From Rhodocyclus gracilis (GTDB lineage: Bacteria; Pseudomonadota; Gammaproteobacteria; Burkholderiales; Rhodocyclaceae), in assembly GCF_009617575.1 (NCBI RefSeq), contig NZ_WIXJ01000002.1, forward strand, positions 496,001 to 560,000: DNA of 64,000 nt, given 5' to 3'. The translations under genes and the position numbers were made by a program. The notes under the pieces are model-generated. The model was not told the origin of the DNA and made no database searches. It saw nothing but the letters and a program-made list of their open reading frames with translations. Of this stretch, positions 35,895 to 45,841 are shown in pieces. How positions within the stretch are numbered: the stretch's first letter is position 1; each line of letters starts with the position of its first letter.

Positions 35895-36546
35895 GCGTTC
35901 ACCGGCACAGTTTCTGCACGGCCGGACGGTAAGGGATTTCACTGCGGTTAGCGACAAGGCCAAGGGATCCAAAAGCGGGGGCGAAGACGTCGGTCTGATC
36001 GATCTGGTCGGCCGGAAGAGGCTCGGAAGAAGCCTTCCCCCGTCGGCAAGATTACCGGCATCGACAAACGATTCCATCAGCGGGCGGTTCCTCGACAGTC
36101 AACCGACACTCGCCACGACACAGGCAGCGCGCTAACGCCTCAAAACGGGCGCCCACAACGCGCGGCATGCCTGGATGATACCAGCCCCGGCCACTTCCGA
36201 CGGGCGGCTCGCCGAATGAACGCCTAACCGGCACGGCGACACTGCAACGCCGGCCGGGATACGGACACAAACATGAACACAGACACCGACGCAAAAACCC
36301 GTGACACACGACAAAAAACAGGCGGAGACTAGCGCGCAAGGCGTCTGACGGGCGAAAATCACGCGCCAGTAGCGCAAGCCCGGCGTGAACGCGTACCCTA
36401 GCCGCCGTTCTCTGCCGGACGAGCACGCGACGCACCGGCAAGAGGGCGCCGCCGCGCTTCGCCGGGCATCCGTTGCATCGCTTTCACCCTATTTCTCCAC
36501 TGTCGCCGTTTTTTTCCACCCCGCACTTCCCGGAGCCTGAGATTCC
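35895..36546. other. About 650 bases with no recognisable gene
   Basis: Between the tRNA-Leu terminator and the small membrane protein only short unconvincing frames are present, for example 36052-36441 minus, which is Arg/Cys-rich and lacks domains. No integrase, attachment repeat of the tRNA 3' end or IS end was seen, so there is no sign that the tRNA was used as an integration site here. Confidence 0.4.
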
Positions 36547-36828
36547 ATGGATTCTGAACCGCGTCCTTCCGTCACCCAGCAAGCCAACACCATTCTCGTC
36601 ACGCTTCTCGTTACCGCGGCCACCGCCTTGGGTCTGGGCTGGATGTGGCTGAGCTGGAAGATACCGGCACTGATCATCACCGGCTTCATCGTCTTTGGCG
36701 GCACGCGCTTTGTGACCCCGAAGACGCCTGCCGGCAACGCCGTCGCGCAAGGCCTGCTGTTTGGTGCCGTCATCGGCGCGTCGGTCTCGCTCTCCATGCT
36801 TCTGCTGACGGGTGGTGCTGCCGTCTGA
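36547..36828 (+). CDS. Small integral membrane protein of unknown function
   Basis: This is a 93-residue protein with three hydrophobic segments (about residues 15-35, 36-52 and 65-88) separated by short loops; TPKTPAGNAVAQG lies in the second loop. No family is recognised. ATG 36547 follows GGAG at a usable distance. It stands alone between the tRNA-Leu region and the convergent YgiQ gene. It might belong to a small DUF family, but I cannot name one. Confidence 0.6.
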   Translation: MDSEPRPSVTQQANTILVTLLVTAATALGLGWMWLSWKIPALIITGFIVFGGTRFVTPKTPAGNAVAQGLLFGAVIGASVSLSMLLLTGGAAV

Positions 36829-36952
36829 TCGTCTGAGGCGAACGCAAGGGCGGCACACAGGCCCCGCGAGGCACCGCGCTGCCGTCCTTGAACATCGCCC
36901 CCGGCATCGCTCGCCGCCCATTGCCCCGCAAGGGCGGCGGCGCAGCGGGCGT

Positions 36953-39346
36953 CTAGCGACGCGGCTTGCCGCCGCGTACGGGAGCGCCCCCGGCTCTCTT
37001 GCCAGCAGGCGTGGCTCTGGCCGCAGAAGCCGCTCCGGTAGCGGCCGCCGGGCGCTGCCGCTGGGCGGCACTCGCAGTACTCGCAGCACCGGCGGGCGCG
37101 CGGGCCGTGTCTTTGCTCAGCGGCGCACGAACCGTCTGTGCGCCGCGCACGATCCTTCCTGCCTCGCCACGCGTTCTGCCGCCACCATTACCACCACCGT
37201 ACGCAGCACCGCCACCCGGCGCCTTGCCGCGCGTCGCTGCATGGGCGCCGCCGGACGCGCCGGGCATGACGAAGCCGGCCGGTTGGTGTGCCGGAATGAG
37301 GTGGCGTTTCCCCGGACCGATCAGATCGGCACGGCCAATTTTCTTCAACGCCTCGCGCAACACGGGCCAGTTCGCCGGATCGTGGTAGCGCAGGAAGGCC
37401 TTGTGCAGACGGCGGCCACGCCCCGTGCGCTCGGATTCGACGGGCAATGAATCGCGCCGTACCGGTCGCAGCGGGTTGCGTTGCGAGTGGTACATGGTCG
37501 TCGCCAGCGCCATTGGCGTCGGCAGGAAGGTCTGCACCTGATCGAGACGGAAGCCGCTACGCTTCAACCACAGCGCGAGATTCACCATGTCGTCGAGGCT
37601 GGTCCCCGGATGCGCGGCAATGAAGTACGGAATCAGGTACTGCTCTTTGCCTGCCGCACGCGAAAAGCGCTCGAACAGCTCCTTGAATTTCTCGTAGTCG
37701 CCGATCCCCGGCTTCATCATCGCCGACAGGGGGCCGCTCTCGGTATGCTCCGGCGCGATTTTCAGGTAGCCGCCGACATGGTGCGTGGTCAATTCACGCA
37801 CGTAATCGGGCGCACGCACGGCGAGGTCGTAGCGCAGACCCGAGCCGATCAGCACTTTCTTGATGCCGGGCAGGGAGCGCGCCTTGCGGTAGAGGTTGAT
37901 CAGCGGCGCGTGGTTGGTATCGAGGTTCTCGCAGACGCCGGGGTAGAGACACGAGAGGCGGCGACAGCTGCGCTCGACTTCCGGGTCACGGCAGCCGAGC
38001 CGGTACATGTTCGCCGACGGCCCGCCCAAGTCGGAAATGATGCCGGTGAAGCCGGGCGTACGGTCGCGGATTTCCTCGACTTCGCGCAGGATCGACTCTT
38101 CCGAACGGCTCTGGATGATGCGTCCTTCGTGCTCGGTGATCGAGCAGAAGGTACAGCCGCCAAAGCAGCCGCGCATGATCGACACCGAGAAGCGGATCAT
38201 CTCGTAGGCCGGAATGCGCGCTTTGCCGTAGGAGGGATGCGGCTGGCGCTGGAAGGGCAGCGCATAGACAGCGTCGAGCTCGGGCGTGGTCAGCGGTAGC
38301 GGCGGCGGGTTGAGCCAGACGTCGCGTTCGCCGTGCGCCTGCACGATGGCGCGCGCGTTGCCCGGATTCGATTCGAGGTGGAAGCTGCGTGAGGCGTGCG
38401 CGTAGAGCACGCGATCCTCGCGTACCGCCTCGTAGGACGGCAGACGGACGACCGTGTGGGCGCGCTCGGCACGGCGCTGCGCGACACGTTCCATGCGCTG
38501 CAAGGCCACCCCCCGCGCCACCCGCGCCTGCGGATCGACCGCCACTGGCGTCAGGTCTTCGTAGGGGCTCTGAATGGGGTCGATGCGGCGCGGCAGATCG
38601 AAGTCGGTCGAGTCGAGTTCGACCCAGCCCCGTTCGAGATGCGCGCCGCGCGACGCCAGATAGGCGGTGCCGCGCAGATCGCGGATCGTCTCGATCGACT
38701 CGCCGAGCGCGAGGCGGTGACTCAGCTCGACCAGCGCACGCTCGGCGTTGCCGTACACCAGAAGATCGGCCTTGGCGTCGGCCAGCGCCGACCGGCGCAC
38801 GGTATCGGACCAGTAATCGTAATGGGCGATGCGCCGCAAACTGGCTTCGATGGAGCCCATCACCACTACGGAGCCAGGGTAAGCCTCGCGGCAACGCTGC
38901 GCGTAAACGGTGGCCGAATGATCCGGTCGCAGGCCGGCCTGCGCGTCGGGCGTGTAAGCGTCGTCGGAGCGCAATTTGCGATCAGCCGTATAGCGGTTCA
39001 CCATCGAATCCATGTTGCCGGCGGTGACGCCGAAATACAGGTTCGGCTTGCCGAGCGTGCGGAACGCCGCCGCCGAGCGCCAGTCAGGCTGGCTGATGAT
39101 GCCGACGCGAAAGCCCTGCGCTTCGAGCAGGCGACCGATCAGCGCCATGCCAAAGCTCGGGTGATCGACGTAAGCATCGCCAGTGACAAGGATGATGTCG
39201 CAGGAATCCCAGCCGAGATTGTCCATCTCGGCGCGCGACATCGGCAGGAAGGGCGCGGGGCCGAAGCGCTTCGCCCAGTACGGGCGCCACGAGAAGAGAC
39301 CTTTGGGCGCAGAGAACGGCGCGGGGGGGAGAACGATAGCGGGCAT
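36953..39346 (-). CDS. YgiQ-family radical SAM protein
   Basis: This is a 797-residue iron-sulfur enzyme of the YgiQ/UPF0313 family. The N-terminal domain carries [34 protein letters not shown] (by position). The radical SAM core has the CxxxCxxC cluster motif in [11 protein letters not shown], and its downstream part includes [21 protein letters not shown]. The DUF3362-like C-terminal region precedes a disordered Gly/Ala/Arg-rich tail of about 130 residues ([17 protein letters not shown]) not typical of the E. coli protein. The reaction is not known. It faces the small membrane protein gene, and no operon partner is evident. Confidence 0.92.
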   Translation of the reverse strand: MPAIVLPPAPFSAPKGLFSWRPYWAKRFGPAPFLPMSRAEMDNLGWDSCDIILVTGDAYVDHPSFGMALIGRLLEAQGFRVGIISQPDWRSAAAFRTLGKPNLYFGVTAGNMDSMVNRYTADRKLRSDDAYTPDAQAGLRPDHSATVYAQRCREAYPGSVVVMGSIEASLRRIAHYDYWSDTVRRSALADAKADLLVYGNAERALVELSHRLALGESIETIRDLRGTAYLASRGAHLERGWVELDSTDFDLPRRIDPIQSPYEDLTPVAVDPQARVARGVALQRMERVAQRRAERAHTVVRLPSYEAVREDRVLYAHASRSFHLESNPGNARAIVQAHGERDVWLNPPPLPLTTPELDAVYALPFQRQPHPSYGKARIPAYEMIRFSVSIMRGCFGGCTFCSITEHEGRIIQSRSEESILREVEEIRDRTPGFTGIISDLGGPSANMYRLGCRDPEVERSCRRLSCLYPGVCENLDTNHAPLINLYRKARSLPGIKKVLIGSGLRYDLAVRAPDYVRELTTHHVGGYLKIAPEHTESGPLSAMMKPGIGDYEKFKELFERFSRAAGKEQYLIPYFIAAHPGTSLDDMVNLALWLKRSGFRLDQVQTFLPTPMALATTMYHSQRNPLRPVRRDSLPVESERTGRGRRLHKAFLRYHDPANWPVLREALKKIGRADLIGPGKRHLIPAHQPAGFVMPGASGGAHAATRGKAPGGGAAYGGGNGGGRTRGEAGRIVRGAQTVRAPLSKDTARAPAGAASTASAAQRQRPAAATGAASAARATPAGKRAGGAPVRGGKPRR

Positions 39347-39413
39347 GGGCGCGGATTTTACCGGTTGCCGGGCAGCCCAGGCGGATGATCGTCAGCGTCT
39401 CGCACGCCCATGA

Positions 39414-42023
39414 TCAAACGCCCGCGCGCAAGGCCAACAGCGGTGGCGCACGCAGCAGCCGTGCCGCCGCCAGCCAGCCGGTGCCGGCAACGAGCAAGGC
39501 GCCGACCCCCGTCGCGATAAAAGGCAAACCGAGCGCGAGCGGCAAGGCAACGTGGAACACCTTGGCGGCGAGCACAGCGCCGACCGCCATGGCGCCAGCG
39601 CTGGCGATGAGACCGGCGGCAGCGCCAATGGCGGCGTACTCCGCGAGCAAGGCACCTGCCAGTTGCGAGCGCCGGGCGCCCAGCGCGCGCAGGAGAGCAA
39701 GCTCATAGCGCCGCTCATCCGCCGCCGACACCAGCGCCGCCCAGAGGACGATCAGCCCCGCCAGTACCGTGAACAGAAAGACGAACTCGATGGCACGCGA
39801 CACCAGATCGAGGATCGCCTGGAGCTGGCGCAGGATGGCGGCGACGTCGATGACGGTCAGCGTTGGAAATTCGCCGACCAGACGATTGACGAAAGCAGCG
39901 TCGGCAGGCGGCAGATGGAAGGCGGTAATCCAGCTCGTCGAGAATGTTTCGAGCACGCCGGACGGAGCGAGCACGAAGAAGTTGACGCGCATCGAATCCC
40001 AATCGAGCTTGCGCAAGGCGACGACCTCGACGGAAAGCATCTCACCGCCGACATCGAAAGCCAGGCGGTCGCCAAGATGGATGCCGAGCGTCCTGGCCAG
40101 CCCTTCCTCCACGGAAACGACACCATGGCCACGGTCGGCCGGGGAAAACCAGCGCCCCGCCAGCAAGGTATTGCCTGCCGGCGGCGTATCCCGCCACGAG
40201 AGGTTGAATTCGCGATCAATCAGACGCTGCGCCCGCTCGTCGGTAAAACTCTCCGCCGTGATATCGGCGTCATTGAGCCGTACCAGCCGGCCGCGCACCA
40301 TCGGCGCAAACTCGGGCCGCAGACCGTTGGCCTCGAAATAAGCACGCACCGCGTCAAGCTCGTCCGGCTGAATGTTGATGACGAAGCGATTGGGCGCGTC
40401 GGCCGGGGTCGCCCCGCGCCACGCCGTCAAGAGATCGCCACGAATCGTGGTGAGCAACAACAGCGCCATCACGCCAATCGCCAGCGCGCTGATCTGCACG
40501 ACACTCGCGCCGGCGCGCCGCTCGAGGCCGAGAATACCCTGCCGCCAGCCGTGCCCGCCGGCGCCCGTCGGCAAACGGCGAACGAGCGCCGCAGCCGCGC
40601 GGACGAGCAGGCGCGCCACGCCGGCAAAGACCAGCAAAGCCACCGCAAAACCACCAAACACAAAGGCACCAAGGCGGATATCACCGGCGATCCAGAGCAT
40701 CACCGCCGCCAGCGCCAGCGCGCCCACGGCGAAACCGCCGAAGAGACCAGCCGCAGGCGCCCCCAGCTCACGCCGCAGTACACGCAGCGTCGGCACGCGG
40801 CGCAGTTGCAGCAACGGCGGCGCCGCAAAAGCCAGCAGCAGAACGAGGCCCAGCACAAACCCCTGCGCCGCCGGCCGCCAGCCCGGCGCCGGCAAACTCG
40901 TCTCCAGCAACTGCGCAAAGGCTGCGTGCAAGACGAAATGTGCGGCATAACCGACGACACATCCGAGCGCCGACGCCAGCACGCCGAGAAGCACGAACTG
41001 GCTACCGAACAGCCAGAGCAGATCGGCTTGCGTCGCCCCCAGACAGCGCATGACGGCGCACGCATCCAGATGGCGTTGCGCATAACGCCGCGCCGCCAGC
41101 GCCACGGCCACCGCCGCGAGAATGGCGGTCAGCAGTGCCGCCAATCCGAGAAAGCTGCTCGCACGATCAAGCGCCGAGCGAATCTCCGGGCGACCGCTTT
41201 GCGCGTCTTCGAGACGCTCACCGCGCCCGAGCAGAGGCGTCGCGGCATCGCGCCAGGTTGCCAAGGCCGCCGCATCACCCGCCAGCAGCAGGCGCCAGGC
41301 CACGCGCGCGCCCGGTTGCACCAGCCCCGTAGCGTCGAGGTCGGCAAGATTCATCAGCAGGCGCGGCGCGACGCTGAAAAAACTGACGCCACGATCCGGC
41401 TCCTGCGTCAGCACAGCGTCGACGGTCAGTTCCGTTTTACCGACGGCGATCCGGTCGCCGCGTTGCGCCGCCAAGGCCAAGGCCAGCCGTTCGTCGAGCC
41501 AGACCGTGCCGCGCGGCGGGCCGCCGCTTGCCGGCTGATCCGCCGCGTTGAGTGCCGGCGCCGTGCGCAAGGCGCCACGCAGAGGATAGCCCTCGCTCAC
41601 CGCCTTGATATCCGCCAGCGCGGTGCGGGCAGCGGAGGGCGTCCCGGCCAGGGCGCCACTGCGCGTCGACGCACTCTCGGCGGCATGCGCCACCATGCTT
41701 GGAAAACTGAGGGTCTGCGCCTGCCGCACCCCCTCACGCGGCAGCGCCAGAAGGGCCGGCGACGGCGGATGATCCGAGGCAAACACGAGGTCGGCGGCGA
41801 GCAGCTGATGCGATTCGCTCTCCAGCGCCAATCGCACGCGGTCCGCCGAGAAGCCGACCGCCGTCAGCGCCGCCACCGCCGTCGCCAAGGCCGCCGCCAG
41901 CAGACGCAATTCACCGCCGCGCGCGTCGCGCCGCAGCATTCGCCAGGCGAGACGCAAGGCTCTCAAACGCCCGCCCCACGAAGTGCGGCGCCATTGGCGA
42001 TCCGCACATCGCCACCGCCGCAC
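39414..42023 (-). CDS. FtsX-like ABC transporter permease (YbbP-like)
   Basis: This is a large inner-membrane permease of about 860 residues with a short N-terminal cytoplasmic part. One membrane segment comes first (residues about 40-60), and two FtsX-type blocks of three to four segments, each preceded by an extracytoplasmic domain, follow. ALLRALGARRSQLAGALLAEYAAIGA near the C-terminus is a typical FtsX block. The size and architecture fit YbbP/AcvB-type permeases that work with the ATPase YbbA and a lipase-like TesA partner. No ATPase is adjacent here. The start is unsure: ATG 42023, or a later start near RMLRRDARGG. Confidence 0.85.
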   Translation of the reverse strand: MRRWRCADRQWRRTSWGGRLRALRLAWRMLRRDARGGELRLLAAALATAVAALTAVGFSADRVRLALESESHQLLAADLVFASDHPPSPALLALPREGVRQAQTLSFPSMVAHAAESASTRSGALAGTPSAARTALADIKAVSEGYPLRGALRTAPALNAADQPASGGPPRGTVWLDERLALALAAQRGDRIAVGKTELTVDAVLTQEPDRGVSFFSVAPRLLMNLADLDATGLVQPGARVAWRLLLAGDAAALATWRDAATPLLGRGERLEDAQSGRPEIRSALDRASSFLGLAALLTAILAAVAVALAARRYAQRHLDACAVMRCLGATQADLLWLFGSQFVLLGVLASALGCVVGYAAHFVLHAAFAQLLETSLPAPGWRPAAQGFVLGLVLLLAFAAPPLLQLRRVPTLRVLRRELGAPAAGLFGGFAVGALALAAVMLWIAGDIRLGAFVFGGFAVALLVFAGVARLLVRAAAALVRRLPTGAGGHGWRQGILGLERRAGASVVQISALAIGVMALLLLTTIRGDLLTAWRGATPADAPNRFVINIQPDELDAVRAYFEANGLRPEFAPMVRGRLVRLNDADITAESFTDERAQRLIDREFNLSWRDTPPAGNTLLAGRWFSPADRGHGVVSVEEGLARTLGIHLGDRLAFDVGGEMLSVEVVALRKLDWDSMRVNFFVLAPSGVLETFSTSWITAFHLPPADAAFVNRLVGEFPTLTVIDVAAILRQLQAILDLVSRAIEFVFLFTVLAGLIVLWAALVSAADERRYELALLRALGARRSQLAGALLAEYAAIGAAAGLIASAGAMAVGAVLAAKVFHVALPLALGLPFIATGVGALLVAGTGWLAAARLLRAPPLLALRAGV

Positions 42024-42314
42024 GCAGGGCGGCAGGCACAGACGACGCCGGAGCGAATCCCCCGAACGACAATTGCGCCTTTTGTGCTGACGACGCCCAC
42101 TTCGCTTGCCACGCTCACTCGGACTCCTTCGCAGACGGCACAGGGATCAAACGACGCCCCCAAACTCGCAATAACGCCCGGCGAGCCGGGCGCAGGCAAC
42201 GCGCGCCGACGGTTCGATGCGCAGCGCGCCGCCTCCTGTCTGATCCGACCACAGCCGGGCGCGAACGATCCCGTAGCGCTGCACTCCACCACCCGCACCG
42301 CCAGGAGCGACGAA

Positions 42315-43694
42315 TCACTCCAGATCGCGCAGGCGCGAAACGGCGTCCTCGACGCGTACGACGGCAATCGTTTCCATCCCCTCGATCGGCTGCTTTGGCG
42401 CGTTCGCCGCCGGAATCAGCGCGCGCGTGAAACCGAGCTTGGCCGCTTCGCGCAGGCGCTCCTGGCCGCGCGGCGCCGGGCGGATCTCGCCGGTCAGGCC
42501 GATTTCGCCGAAGACGACGAGCTTGTCCGGTAGCGGCCGGTTGGCGAGCGAGGAGACGATCGCCAGCGTCACCGCGAGGTCCGCCGCCGGTTCAATGATG
42601 CGCACGCCACCAACGGCGTTGACGAAAACGTCCTGGTCGAAGCAGACGACACCGGCGTGGCGGTGCAGCACGGCGAGCAGCATCGCCAGACGCTGCGCGT
42701 CGAGACCGACGGTCAGGCGGCGTGGATTGCCGTGCGCCGGATCGACTAGCGCCTGGATTTCGACGAGCAAGGGCCGTGTTCCCTCCTGCGCGACGAGCAC
42801 CGCCGCGCCGGGCGCTGCCTGCGAGCGCGAGGGCAAAAACAGCGCCGACGGGTTGGAAACGCCCTTCAGCCCGCGCTCAGTCATGGCGAAGACGCCGATC
42901 TCGTTGACCGCGCCGAAGCGGTTCTTCACCGCGCGAATGAGGCGGAAGGCCGAGTGCGTGTCGCCCTCGAAGTAGAGCACGGTGTCGACGATGTGCTCGA
43001 GCACGCGCGGGCCGGCCAGCGCGCCTTCCTTGGTGACGTGGCCGACGAGCAGGATGCTGATGCCGGTCTGCTTGGCCAGCCGGGTGAGCTGCGCCGCACA
43101 CTCGCGCACCTGCGCCACCGATCCCGGCGCCGAGGCGAGCGCGTCGCTCCACAGGGTCTGGATCGAGTCGATCACCGCCACGTCGGGACGCTCGCGCGCC
43201 AGCACGGCGAGGATCTGTTCAAGGTTGATCTCGGCAAACAGCGGCAGTGCGCGCGTTTCCAGCGCCAGCCGGCGCGCGCGCATCGCCACCTGCTCGCCCG
43301 ACTCCTCGCCCGAAACATAGAGCACGCGCCGCGTCGCCGAGAGGCCGGCGAGCGCCTGCAGCAGCAGCGTGCTCTTGCCGATGCCGGGGTCGCCACCGAT
43401 CAGCGTAACGCCACCGGCGACCAGACCGCCGCCGAGCGCGCGGTCGAACTCGCCGACACCGGTCGGCACGCGATCAGCCTCGCGCGCCTCGATGTCAGCG
43501 AGCACGCGCGGCGCCGACGTTGGCGCCAGACCGGCAAAGCGTGGCGACGAAGCGTTCTGCGCTGCCGGCGAGAGGGCGGCGAGCCGCGTTTCCGACAAGG
43601 TATTCCAGGCACCGCAGGCAGGGCATTGCCCCTGCCATTTCGGCGTTGTCGCGCCGCATTCGCCACAGCTGTAGACGCTCTTGTCGCGCGCCAC
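42315..43694 (-). CDS. radA: DNA repair protein RadA
   Basis: This 459-residue RecA-related ATPase helps branch migration of recombination intermediates. It has an N-terminal zinc finger (CGECGATTPKWQGQCPACG), Walker A GGDPGIGKSTLL, the RadA-specific KNRFG motif in RAVKNRFGAVNEIG and a C-terminal Lon-protease-like domain ending ANAPKQPIEGME. It starts with GTG 43694, two bases after the alr stop, so the two are one operon. Confidence 0.97.
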   Translation of the reverse strand: MARDKSVYSCGECGATTPKWQGQCPACGAWNTLSETRLAALSPAAQNASSPRFAGLAPTSAPRVLADIEAREADRVPTGVGEFDRALGGGLVAGGVTLIGGDPGIGKSTLLLQALAGLSATRRVLYVSGEESGEQVAMRARRLALETRALPLFAEINLEQILAVLARERPDVAVIDSIQTLWSDALASAPGSVAQVRECAAQLTRLAKQTGISILLVGHVTKEGALAGPRVLEHIVDTVLYFEGDTHSAFRLIRAVKNRFGAVNEIGVFAMTERGLKGVSNPSALFLPSRSQAAPGAAVLVAQEGTRPLLVEIQALVDPAHGNPRRLTVGLDAQRLAMLLAVLHRHAGVVCFDQDVFVNAVGGVRIIEPAADLAVTLAIVSSLANRPLPDKLVVFGEIGLTGEIRPAPRGQERLREAAKLGFTRALIPAANAPKQPIEGMETIAVVRVEDAVSRLRDLE

Positions 43695-43696
43695 GC

Positions 43697-44953
43697 TCAG
43701 GCTCCGCCAGCGGCAGGCACGGCGCCGGCGATCTCGGCGGCCAGCGCCTCAAGCCCGCATTCGCTGACTGGCACGCGGCGCGCCAGCGAGCAAAAGAGTT
43801 CATAGCTGATGGTGCCGGCGGCAGCGGCGACTTCGTCGGCCGGCAAGCCCTCGCCCCACAGCGTCACCTCGCTGCCGATGCCCGCGTCGGGAATGGCGCT
43901 CAGGTCGCAGGCCATCATGTCCATCGACACGCGGCCGACGGTCACGGTGCGCTGGCCGTTAACGAGGATGGGCGAGCCCCCGGGCACATGGCGCGGATAG
44001 CCGTCGGCGTAGCCGCAGGCCACGACGCCGATGCGCGTCGCCTGCGTGGCCTCGAACAGCCCGCCGTAACCGACGCGGTCGCCGGGCAACACTTCCTGAA
44101 CGCCGATGAGGCGGCTTTGCAGGGTCATCACCGGCCGCAGACCGAAGCTTGCGGCGCGCTCCCCGGCAAACGGGCTGCCGCCGTAGAGGACGATCCCCGG
44201 CCGCACCCAGTCACAGCGCACCTGCGTGTGACGCAGGATGGCCGCCGAATTGGCCAGCGACACTTCCCCCGGATAGTCGGCGAGGAGCGCGGCCATGCGC
44301 TGATACTGCCAATCGACGCCGCGCGGGTCGTCGGCGTTGGCGAAGTGGCTCATCAACATCACCGCCGCAACACCCGGCAAGGCCTGCAACTCAGCCAGCG
44401 CACGCGGCACCTGATCGGGCGTGAAACCCAGGCGGTTCATACCGCTATTGATCTTGAGACCGACCGACAGACGCGCGCCCGCCGGCATCGAACGCAGCAT
44501 GGCGATCTGATCGAAACAGTGGATCGCCGGCCGCAAATCGTAGTCGACGCACACCGCGACATCGCTCGCCGCAAACAGCCCTTCGAGCAGGACGATCGGC
44601 TGGCGGATGCCGGCATCGCGCAGCGCCACGCCCTCGGCGAGGTCGAGCAGGGCAAAGCCGTCGGCAACGTCGCCCAAGGCGCGTGCAGCACGCAGCAGGC
44701 CGTGCCCGTAGGCATCGGCCTTGACCACGGCGAAAGCGCGCGTGCCACTCGCGCGGCGGCGCGCCTGAAGATAGTTATGGCGCAGAGCCGACAGATCGAT
44801 GCGCGCGTGGATGGGGCGCGATACGAGCGGGTGGGCGATATAGGGATTGAGGTGGGGATACTGCGCGCTGGCAGGAAAGGCGGGAGCAGACAATTCACGC
44901 AACGCACGCGAAGAATTCTCCTCACGCGGGCTGGCGATAGCAGACGTAGACAT
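43697..44953 (-). CDS. alr: Alanine racemase
   Basis: This 418-residue PLP enzyme converts L-Ala to D-Ala for peptidoglycan. The PLP lysine is in AVVKADAYGHG. The catalytic Tyr is in GDRVGYGG, the substrate-site motif is GRVSMDMMACDL, and the C-terminal domain is complete. The N-terminus carries about 55 extra residues before PIHARIDLSALRHNY compared with E. coli Alr, polar and Ser/Pro-rich without a clear signal peptide. ATG 44953 was chosen over the longer frame to 45064; a start nearer residue 50 is possible. Upstream of radA in the same unit. Confidence 0.95.
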   Translation of the reverse strand: MSTSAIASPREENSSRALRELSAPAFPASAQYPHLNPYIAHPLVSRPIHARIDLSALRHNYLQARRRASGTRAFAVVKADAYGHGLLRAARALGDVADGFALLDLAEGVALRDAGIRQPIVLLEGLFAASDVAVCVDYDLRPAIHCFDQIAMLRSMPAGARLSVGLKINSGMNRLGFTPDQVPRALAELQALPGVAAVMLMSHFANADDPRGVDWQYQRMAALLADYPGEVSLANSAAILRHTQVRCDWVRPGIVLYGGSPFAGERAASFGLRPVMTLQSRLIGVQEVLPGDRVGYGGLFEATQATRIGVVACGYADGYPRHVPGGSPILVNGQRTVTVGRVSMDMMACDLSAIPDAGIGSEVTLWGEGLPADEVAAAAGTISYELFCSLARRVPVSECGLEALAAEIAGAVPAAGGA

Positions 44954-45403
44954 CGGAAAACGGACTCCGGGAATTGGGCGCCGGATGACACTGGGCGGAA
45001 GAGCGTGCCGCGAACGGCACACGACAGGGAAGGCGAAAGGCCCGAAAAAAACAGGGGTCGCCACGCCTTGGCAGGGGAGTATTCAAGCACAAAACGCCCG
45101 GCGCCGACAGTTGCCCCCTACCTTGACTGGCTCTGGGCAGGCGGACCGGCGGCGCCATTTCATCGCTCGCCGACACTTGCCACGATATCGCCCAAAAGGC
45201 CGGCGATGTGCGCCAGCGCACCGACGCCTCTTCCGACCGCGCTCCACACTGCCTCGGCGTAAGGGGTGATCGCACGGCGCGCGTCGACGCCGCTCGCCCG
45301 CCGAGGCTGGCGAGCGCGACCGGTATCGCCGGCAGCGCGGCTAAGGCCCCCCCGCCGAACGCAACATCCCGCCCTTCCCTCATCACCACAAAGGAAATCA
45401 GCG
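44954..45403. other. 450-base divergent intergenic region
   Basis: It lies between alr (leftward) and the DUF4398 lipoprotein gene (rightward) and must hold both promoters, but no convincing -35/-10 pair stands out. Short open frames on both strands (for example 45160-45447 minus) lack start signals and known motifs. Confidence 0.35.
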
Positions 45404-45817
45404 ATGAACTCAAGGCTCAGCACGTCTGCGTCACGGCGCAGGTTCACGGCGATTCATGGCGGCACACACGTCTGGCTGGCCATCGGCACCACGCTGCTTC
45501 TGGCGGCCTGCGCCAGCACGCCACCGCCCACAGAGCAATTGGCCGTATCGACGGCCGCGCTGGAGAGTGCCACCAAGGCGGGCGCCGGCGAGGCCGCGCC
45601 GTCCGACTTGCTGCTCGCGCGCGAAAAGCTCGACCGCGCCCGCGCCGCCTTTGCCGATGGCCGCAACGACGACGCCCTGAAGCTCGCGCAGCAGGCCGAG
45701 CTCGACGCCCATCTGGCCGAAGTCAGGGCGCGCTCGAGCAAGGCGCGCGCAGCGGCGGCCGAGCTACGCGAGGGCGTGCGCGTCCTGCGCGAAGAGATGT
45801 ACCGCCGTCCCCGCTAA
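45404..45817 (+). CDS. DUF4398-type lipoprotein
   Basis: This is a 137-residue envelope lipoprotein. A hydrophobic signal ends in the lipobox LLAACAS (Cys about residue 33), so the mature protein is lipid-anchored. The mature part is helical with a repeating pattern typical of DUF4398: LAVSTAALESATKAGA, ASDLLLAREKLDRARAAF and LKLAQQAELDAHLA (approximate). ATG 45404 has AAAGGAA upstream; the longer frame from 45266 is not used. It is 24 bases before the OmpA-type lipoprotein on the same strand, and the pair probably acts together at the outer membrane and peptidoglycan. Confidence 0.87.
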   Translation: MNSRLSTSASRRRFTAIHGGTHVWLAIGTTLLLAACASTPPPTEQLAVSTAALESATKAGAGEAAPSDLLLAREKLDRARAAFADGRNDDALKLAQQAELDAHLAEVRARSSKARAAAAELREGVRVLREEMYRRPR

Positions 45818-45841
45818 GCCCATCCCACAAAGGAAACGATC

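Noticed and set aside
35618-35908. A 96-residue minus-strand frame across tRNA-Leu containing QERTRTSTVLPPLGPEPSAS
   Set aside because: This is the well-known false protein produced by translating a tRNA-Leu gene in antisense.
35769-36546. tRNA-Leu as an integration site for a genomic island
   Set aside because: No integrase and no repeat of the tRNA 3' end were seen within the following 700 bases.
39552-42533. A 993-codon plus-strand frame opposite the FtsX-like permease
   Set aside because: Extremely Arg/Gln-rich shadow translation without hydrophobic core or start signals.
43520-45262. A 580-codon plus-strand frame opposite alr
   Set aside because: High GC makes long antisense frames common; composition is a mirror of alr with no motif.
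45160-45447. A 95-residue minus-strand frame before alr with a hydrophobic end (VGALAHIAGLLGDIVASV)
   Set aside because: No ribosome site or family likeness, and it overlaps the start of the DUF4398 lipoprotein gene; coding not supported.
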